Assembly: GCA_017999235.1 (NCBI GenBank)
Contig: JAGOBN010000084.1
Coordinates: forward strand, 1 to 9,987
Length of the DNA stretch: 9,987 bases
From: Anaerolineales bacterium
GTDB taxonomy: Bacteria > Chloroflexota > Anaerolineae > Anaerolineales > UBA6663
Direction of reading: 5' to 3'
Shown here: positions 6,426 through 9,987 of the stretch, one piece after another
Position numbering within the stretch: position 1 is the first letter of the stretch
How the letters are laid out: each line of letters starts with the position of its first letter
Translations under genes and position numbers: made by a program
Notes under the pieces: model-generated
The model's input: only the letters and a program-made list of their open reading frames with translations
Databases searched by the model: none
Told to the model about the DNA's origin: nothing

Positions 6426-6454
6426 ATCATAACCGCAACCGAAGCCGGCCGCAA
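6426..6454 (-). promoter_or_regulatory. Putative sigma70-type promoter of the kinase-cpa operon
   Basis: In the 64-base gap after gltB the minus strand reads TTGCGG (6454-6449), exactly 17 bases, then TATGAT (6431-6426). The -10 matches TATAAT at 5 of 6 positions; the -35 matches TTGACA at 3 of 6. A start 6 to 9 bases after the -10 falls at 6420-6417, on or just before the kinase ATG at 6417. No Shine-Dalgarno sequence precedes that ATG, so a leaderless transcript is inferred. This is a by-eye match only, in a GC-rich genome where such AT-rich hexamers are uncommon. Confidence 0.45.
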
Positions 6455-6481
6455 CTTTGCGCCCCTGCCGGACGCTCAATT

Positions 6482-9400
6482 TCAGGCAGCGGCGACCGGC
6501 ACACCCGCCGGCACGCCGGCCGGCTGGACCGCGGGCGCCGGGGCCGGCCCCACCGGCGCCGGCTGGGTCTTGGGCGCCACCTTGATAAAGTACCGCCGGC
6601 CGCTGTCCCAGTTGGCGAGCAGGGCTTTGCCCACTAAACTGCGGGTCAGGGCCACATGCTGCTCCACCCGCCGGCGCACTTCCAGCAGCTCCTCGGCGGA
6701 GGGCTGCAAAACATCCACCAGCTCGCGGTTGAGGCGCTTGCGCGACCAGCCGTCATCCAGGATGTAGGCCGTGCCGCCGGTCATGCCGGCGCCGAAGTTG
6801 TAGCCGATGGCGCCCAGCACCACCACCGTGCCGCCGGTCATATATTCACAGCCGTGGTCGCCCACGCCTTCCACCACCGCGTCGGCGCCGCTGTTGCGCA
6901 CCCCAAAGCGCTCGCCGGCCCGGCCGGCGATGAAGACCTCGCCGCTGGTGGCCCCGTACAGGCAGGTGTTGCCGGCCAGCACAAAGCCCCAGGTATCGCG
7001 CAAGTCGCCGCCGTCCGTGTCCACGGGCGCGGCCGGCGCCGGCACCGTTTGGGTCAGCTCGGCGCCGGAGGGTGGGTAGATCACCAGCCGGCCGCCGCTC
7101 AAGCCCTTGCCCACGTAGTCATTGGCTTCGCCGCACAGGGTCAGGCGCAGGCCGCGCACGGCAAACGCGCCGAAGGATTGGCCGGCGATCCCGCGCAGGC
7201 GCACATCCACCGCGCCGCGCGGCAGGCCGGCTTCACCGTGCCGGCGGGCCAGCTCCCCGGACAGCCGGGCGCCGAAGGTGCGGTCGTTGTTGGCGATGAC
7301 ATAGAAGAGCTGGCCGGTGGTGACCCCGTGCGCCATCAGGCGCGCGAAGTCCTGGGCCAACTGCTCGTTGAGCGGGGAGGCGGTGGGGACGCGGTTGGGC
7401 TCGCCCTTGTAGCGGCGCGGGCCGGCGCCCGGCGGCGTCAGCAGCACGCGCGCATCCAAGGCCTCCAGCGTCCCCGCGTCCGGACGCTGGCGCAGCAGCT
7501 CCACCCGCCCGATCAGATCATCCAGCGAGCCGGCCCCCAGGGCCGCCACCCACTCGCGCACCTCCTCGGCGATATACGTAAAGAAGGCCATCACCTGCTC
7601 GGGCGTGGCGTCGAACTTGGCGCGCAGTTCCGGCTTTTGGGTGGCGATGCCGGCCGGACAGGAGTTGAGGTGGCAGGCGCGCGCCATCACGCAGCCCTCG
7701 GCCACCACCGCCGCCGTGCCGAACGAGAACTCGTCCGCGCCGAGCAGGGCCGCCACCACCACGTCCCGGCCGGTGCGCAGGCCGCCGTCGGCGCGCAGGC
7801 GCACGCGTCCGCGCAGCCCGCTGGCGATGAGCATGTGCTGGGCTTCCACCAGCCCCAGCTCCCAGGGCAGGCCCGCGTACTTGATGCTGCTCAGCGGGGA
7901 GGCGCCGGTGCCGCCGGAGTTGCCGCTGATCAAGATCACGTCCGCGCCGGCCTTGGCCACGCCGGCGGCGATGGTGCCCACGCCGGCCTGGGCCACCAGC
8001 TTGACGGAGATGAGGGCGGCCGGGTTGATCTGGCGCAGATCGTAGATCAGCTGGGCCAGGTCTTCGATGCTGTAGATATCGTGGTGCGGCGGCGGCGAGA
8101 TGAGGGTGACGCCGGCCGTGGCATGGCGCACGGCCGCGATCTCGGCCGTCACCTTGTGGCCCGGCAACTGGCCGCCCTCGCCCGGCTTGGAGCCTTGGGC
8201 CATTTTGATCTGCAGTTCGTCGGCCGCCACCAGGTAGGCGGCGGTGACGCCAAAGCGGGCGGAGGCCACCTGTTTGATGCGGTCGTCGGCGGCGGTGCCG
8301 TAGCGGGCGGCGTCTTTGCCGCCTTCGCCGGAATTGCTGCGCGCGCCCAGGCGGTTCATGGCCAGGGCCAGGGTCTCATTGGCTTCGCGCGAGAGCGCGC
8401 CAAAGGACATGGCGGCGGTGGAGAAGCGCGGGAAGAGCTGGCGCGCCGGCTCCACTTCGGCCAGCGGCCGCGGCGTGACGCCGGTCTGGAAATCCAGCAG
8501 ATCGCGCACATCCACGGGCGCGCGGTCGTGCTGCAGGGCGCTGTAGCGTTTGTAGGCGGCATAGCCCTCATCCCAATGGCCGTTGAGGGCGCCGGGGGTT
8601 TTCACGGCCGCCTGCAGAGCATGCACGATATTCGGGCTGTAGGCGTGGCGTTCGCCGTCGCGCTTGAACTTGTAGAAGCCGGGGCTCTCCAGGCCGGGTT
8701 TTTCGGCCTGGAACGCGGCGGCATGCCAGCGCCGGCCGATGGTGGCCAGGCCGGCCAGGCTCAGGCCGCCCAGGTGGGAGGGCGTGCCGGCGAAATACGT
8801 CTGGACCACGTCCCGGTGCAGGCCCACGATCTCAAAGATCTGCGCGCCGCAGTAGGCGTCCACGGTGCTGACGCCCATCTTGGACATGATCTTGAGCAGG
8901 CCGTGCTCGGCGGCGTGGAAGTAGCGCTGGGCCACCTCGGCCGGCGGGCGCGCGCCGCGGTCCAGTTCCAGGGCCGTGGCCAGCGCCAGATACGGGTGGA
9001 TGGCGGCGGCGCCATAACCGATCAGGCACGCGAAGTGGTGCACATCGCGCGGCTCGCCGCTGTCCACCACGAAGTCCACGCGCGTCCGCAGATCGCGGCG
9101 CAGGAGGTGGTTGTGGACGGCGCCCAGCGCCAGCAGCGCCGGGATAAAGCCGCGGCCGGCGTCCACGCCGCGGTCGCTCAACACGATCACCTCGGCGCCG
9201 GCGCGCACCGCGGCCTCGGCCGCCGCGCACAGCGCCTCCACGGCGCGGCGCAGGTCCGGCCCATCGTCCGCGCCGAAGGGGAAGAGCGTGGACAGCGTCA
9301 CCGGATTGAGCAGGCGGTCGGCCTGCAGCGCCTCCAGGCCGGCCTGGGTGAGGAACGGCGAGTCCAGCTCCAGCAGTTCGGCCTGGACCGGCGTCTCCGA

Positions 9401-9987
9401 GAGAAAATTGCGCCGCGCGCCCAAGCGCACTTTGAGCGACATGACCAACTGCTCGCGCAACGGGTCGATGGGCGGATTGGTGACTTCCGCGAAGCGCTGG
9501 CGAAAATAGCTGTACAGCGGCCGGGGCTTGTCGGACAGCACGGCGCTGGGGGTGTCATCGCCCATCGAGCCAATCGCCTCCACCCCGGTTTCGATCATCG
9601 GGCGCAGGACGGCCACCAGTTCTTCCGACGTGTAGCCGAAGGCGGCTTGCTGGCGGATCAGCGCCGGCGGCCGGCTGACGACCGCGGCGCCGTCGTCGGC
9701 CGGTTGGGGCTGGTCGGTTTGCCCCAGCCGCCGCACGCCGCGCCGCACCCAGGCGCCGTACGGCTTGCGGACGGCCAATTCGCCCTTGGCCTGGCCGTCG
9801 CGCAGCACTAGGCCGCGCGCCGTGTCCACGGCCAGCATCTGGCCGGGGCCGAGCTTGCCCTTGTGCTGGACGCGGGCTTCTTCGATCGGCACGATGCCGG
9901 CCTCCGAGCCGGCCACCACCAGGCCGTCCTCGGTGATGACGTAGCGGCAGGGGCGCAGGCCGTTGCGGTCCAGGACCGCGCCGGCCA
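6482..9987 (-). CDS. gltB: Glutamate synthase large (alpha) subunit, 5'-truncated by window edge
   Basis: This enzyme makes two glutamates from glutamine and 2-oxoglutarate in cytoplasmic ammonia assimilation. The frame is open to base 9987, so the start and most of the glutaminase domain with its N-terminal catalytic Cys lie outside; about 1167 residues remain of the usual ~1500. The visible part opens with LDRNGLRPCRY, the conserved end of the glutaminase domain. A central domain follows (FGYTSEEL, SMGDDTP). The FMN synthase domain, roughly 8600 to 7600, has SFGALSREA, SNSGEGGKD, KPGEGGQLPGHK and SPPPHHDIYSIEDLAQL. Three cysteines spaced C-x5-C-x4-C (codons 7658-7693, CHLNSCPAG) match the 3Fe-4S ligands. 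A GXGXG beta-helix domain follows (GNTCLYGATSGEVFIAGRAG, about 7240-6740). The ferredoxin-loop insertion expected between RYGT and RIKQVAS in ferredoxin-dependent enzymes is absent, so NAD(P)H-type is inferred. A Pro/Ala-rich tail of about 28 residues ends the protein. No gltD lies downstream. Confidence 0.97.
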   Translation of the reverse strand, partial: AGAVLDRNGLRPCRYVITEDGLVVAGSEAGIVPIEEARVQHKGKLGPGQMLAVDTARGLVLRDGQAKGELAVRKPYGAWVRRGVRRLGQTDQPQPADDGAAVVSRPPALIRQQAAFGYTSEELVAVLRPMIETGVEAIGSMGDDTPSAVLSDKPRPLYSYFRQRFAEVTNPPIDPLREQLVMSLKVRLGARRNFLSETPVQAELLELDSPFLTQAGLEALQADRLLNPVTLSTLFPFGADDGPDLRRAVEALCAAAEAAVRAGAEVIVLSDRGVDAGRGFIPALLALGAVHNHLLRRDLRTRVDFVVDSGEPRDVHHFACLIGYGAAAIHPYLALATALELDRGARPPAEVAQRYFHAAEHGLLKIMSKMGVSTVDAYCGAQIFEIVGLHRDVVQTYFAGTPSHLGGLSLAGLATIGRRWHAAAFQAEKPGLESPGFYKFKRDGERHAYSPNIVHALQAAVKTPGALNGHWDEGYAAYKRYSALQHDRAPVDVRDLLDFQTGVTPRPLAEVEPARQLFPRFSTAAMSFGALSREANETLALAMNRLGARSNSGEGGKDAARYGTAADDRIKQVASARFGVTAAYLVAADELQIKMAQGSKPGEGGQLPGHKVTAEIAAVRHATAGVTLISPPPHHDIYSIEDLAQLIYDLRQINPAALISVKLVAQAGVGTIAAGVAKAGADVILISGNSGGTGASPLSSIKYAGLPWELGLVEAQHMLIASGLRGRVRLRADGGLRTGRDVVVAALLGADEFSFGTAAVVAEGCVMARACHLNSCPAGIATQKPELRAKFDATPEQVMAFFTYIAEEVREWVAALGAGSLDDLIGRVELLRQRPDAGTLEALDARVLLTPPGAGPRRYKGEPNRVPTASPLNEQLAQDFARLMAHGVTTGQLFYVIANNDRTFGARLSGELARRHGEAGLPRGAVDVRLRGIAGQSFGAFAVRGLRLTLCGEANDYVGKGLSGGRLVIYPPSGAELTQTVPAPAAPVDTDGGDLRDTWGFVLAGNTCLYGATSGEVFIAGRAGERFGVRNSGADAVVEGVGDHGCEYMTGGTVVVLGAIGYNFGAGMTGGTAYILDDGWSRKRLNRELVDVLQPSAEELLEVRRRVEQHVALTRSLVGKALLANWDSGRRYFIKVAPKTQPAPVGPAPAPAVQPAGVPAGVPVAAA

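Noticed and set aside
5188..6432. A 414-codon open frame on the plus strand opposite the kinase
   Set aside because: It is a complementary-strand shadow of the kinase gene, rich in Gln, His and Arg, with no ribosome binding site or domain.
6418..6481. Terminator after gltB
   Set aside because: Only weak pairing around a TTCG is visible. It has G-U pairs and no T-tract, and it overlaps the promoter spacer, so it is not supportable.
6656..9811. A very long open frame on the plus strand opposite gltB
   Set aside because: It is antisense to a clear gltB with full catalytic motifs. Its translation is rich in His, Gln, Ala and Gly with no domain, as expected from the complement of GC-rich codons.

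Overview
This 10 kb window is GC-rich (about two thirds G+C by eye). All eight recognisable protein genes lie on the minus strand, so the biological order runs from high to low coordinates. Two are cut by the window edges: the large glutamate synthase gene lacks its 5' end and the CapA-like lipoprotein gene lacks its 3' end. I see no tRNA, rRNA, CRISPR array, insertion sequence or phage gene. No gene-free stretch exceeds about 95 bases. The layout (kinase, CpaE-like ATPase, small protein, CpaF ATPase, XRE regulator) and the composition suggest a Chloroflexota bacterium, Anaerolineae-like. This is an inference from gene content and style, not from a phylogenetic marker.

Region 1 (9987 to 6482) is gltB, the large subunit of glutamate synthase (GOGAT). 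The end of the glutaminase domain, the central domain, the FMN/3Fe-4S synthase domain and the C-terminal GXGXG domain are all visible. It lacks the ferredoxin-loop insertion, so it looks like the NAD(P)H type, yet no gltD follows it.

Region 2 (6454 to about 1554) is a compact cluster related to Tad/Flp pilus control. A promoter-like site sits in the 64-base gap after gltB and is placed so that the transcript would be nearly leaderless. The first gene encodes a soluble histidine kinase with an N-terminal zinc ribbon and a module resembling MshEN, a known c-di-GMP binder. It overlaps a CpaE/TadZ-like protein (pseudo-receiver plus deviant MinD/ParA ATPase). Then come a 102-residue uncharacterised protein, the CpaF secretion ATPase, and a regulator with two XRE-type helix-turn-helix domains. 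Spacings are short (8-base overlap, then gaps of 9, 31 and 23 bases), which fits one operon. The usual next Tad genes (tadB, tadC, pilin, prepilin peptidase) are absent here. The CpaE/CpaF pair may therefore serve a pilus encoded elsewhere or a modified system.

Region 3 (1553 to 1) starts with a 93-base spacer containing a large imperfect hairpin built from degenerate 7-base repeats in opposite orientation. It is followed by a TPR-like protein and, overlapping it by 4 bases, a CapA-family metallophosphatase-like lipoprotein.

The most notable points are the kinase architecture with its possible second-messenger input, the doubly degenerate CpaE-like protein, the 102-residue protein between CpaE and CpaF, the heptamer-repeat hairpin, and the predicted leaderless promoter.
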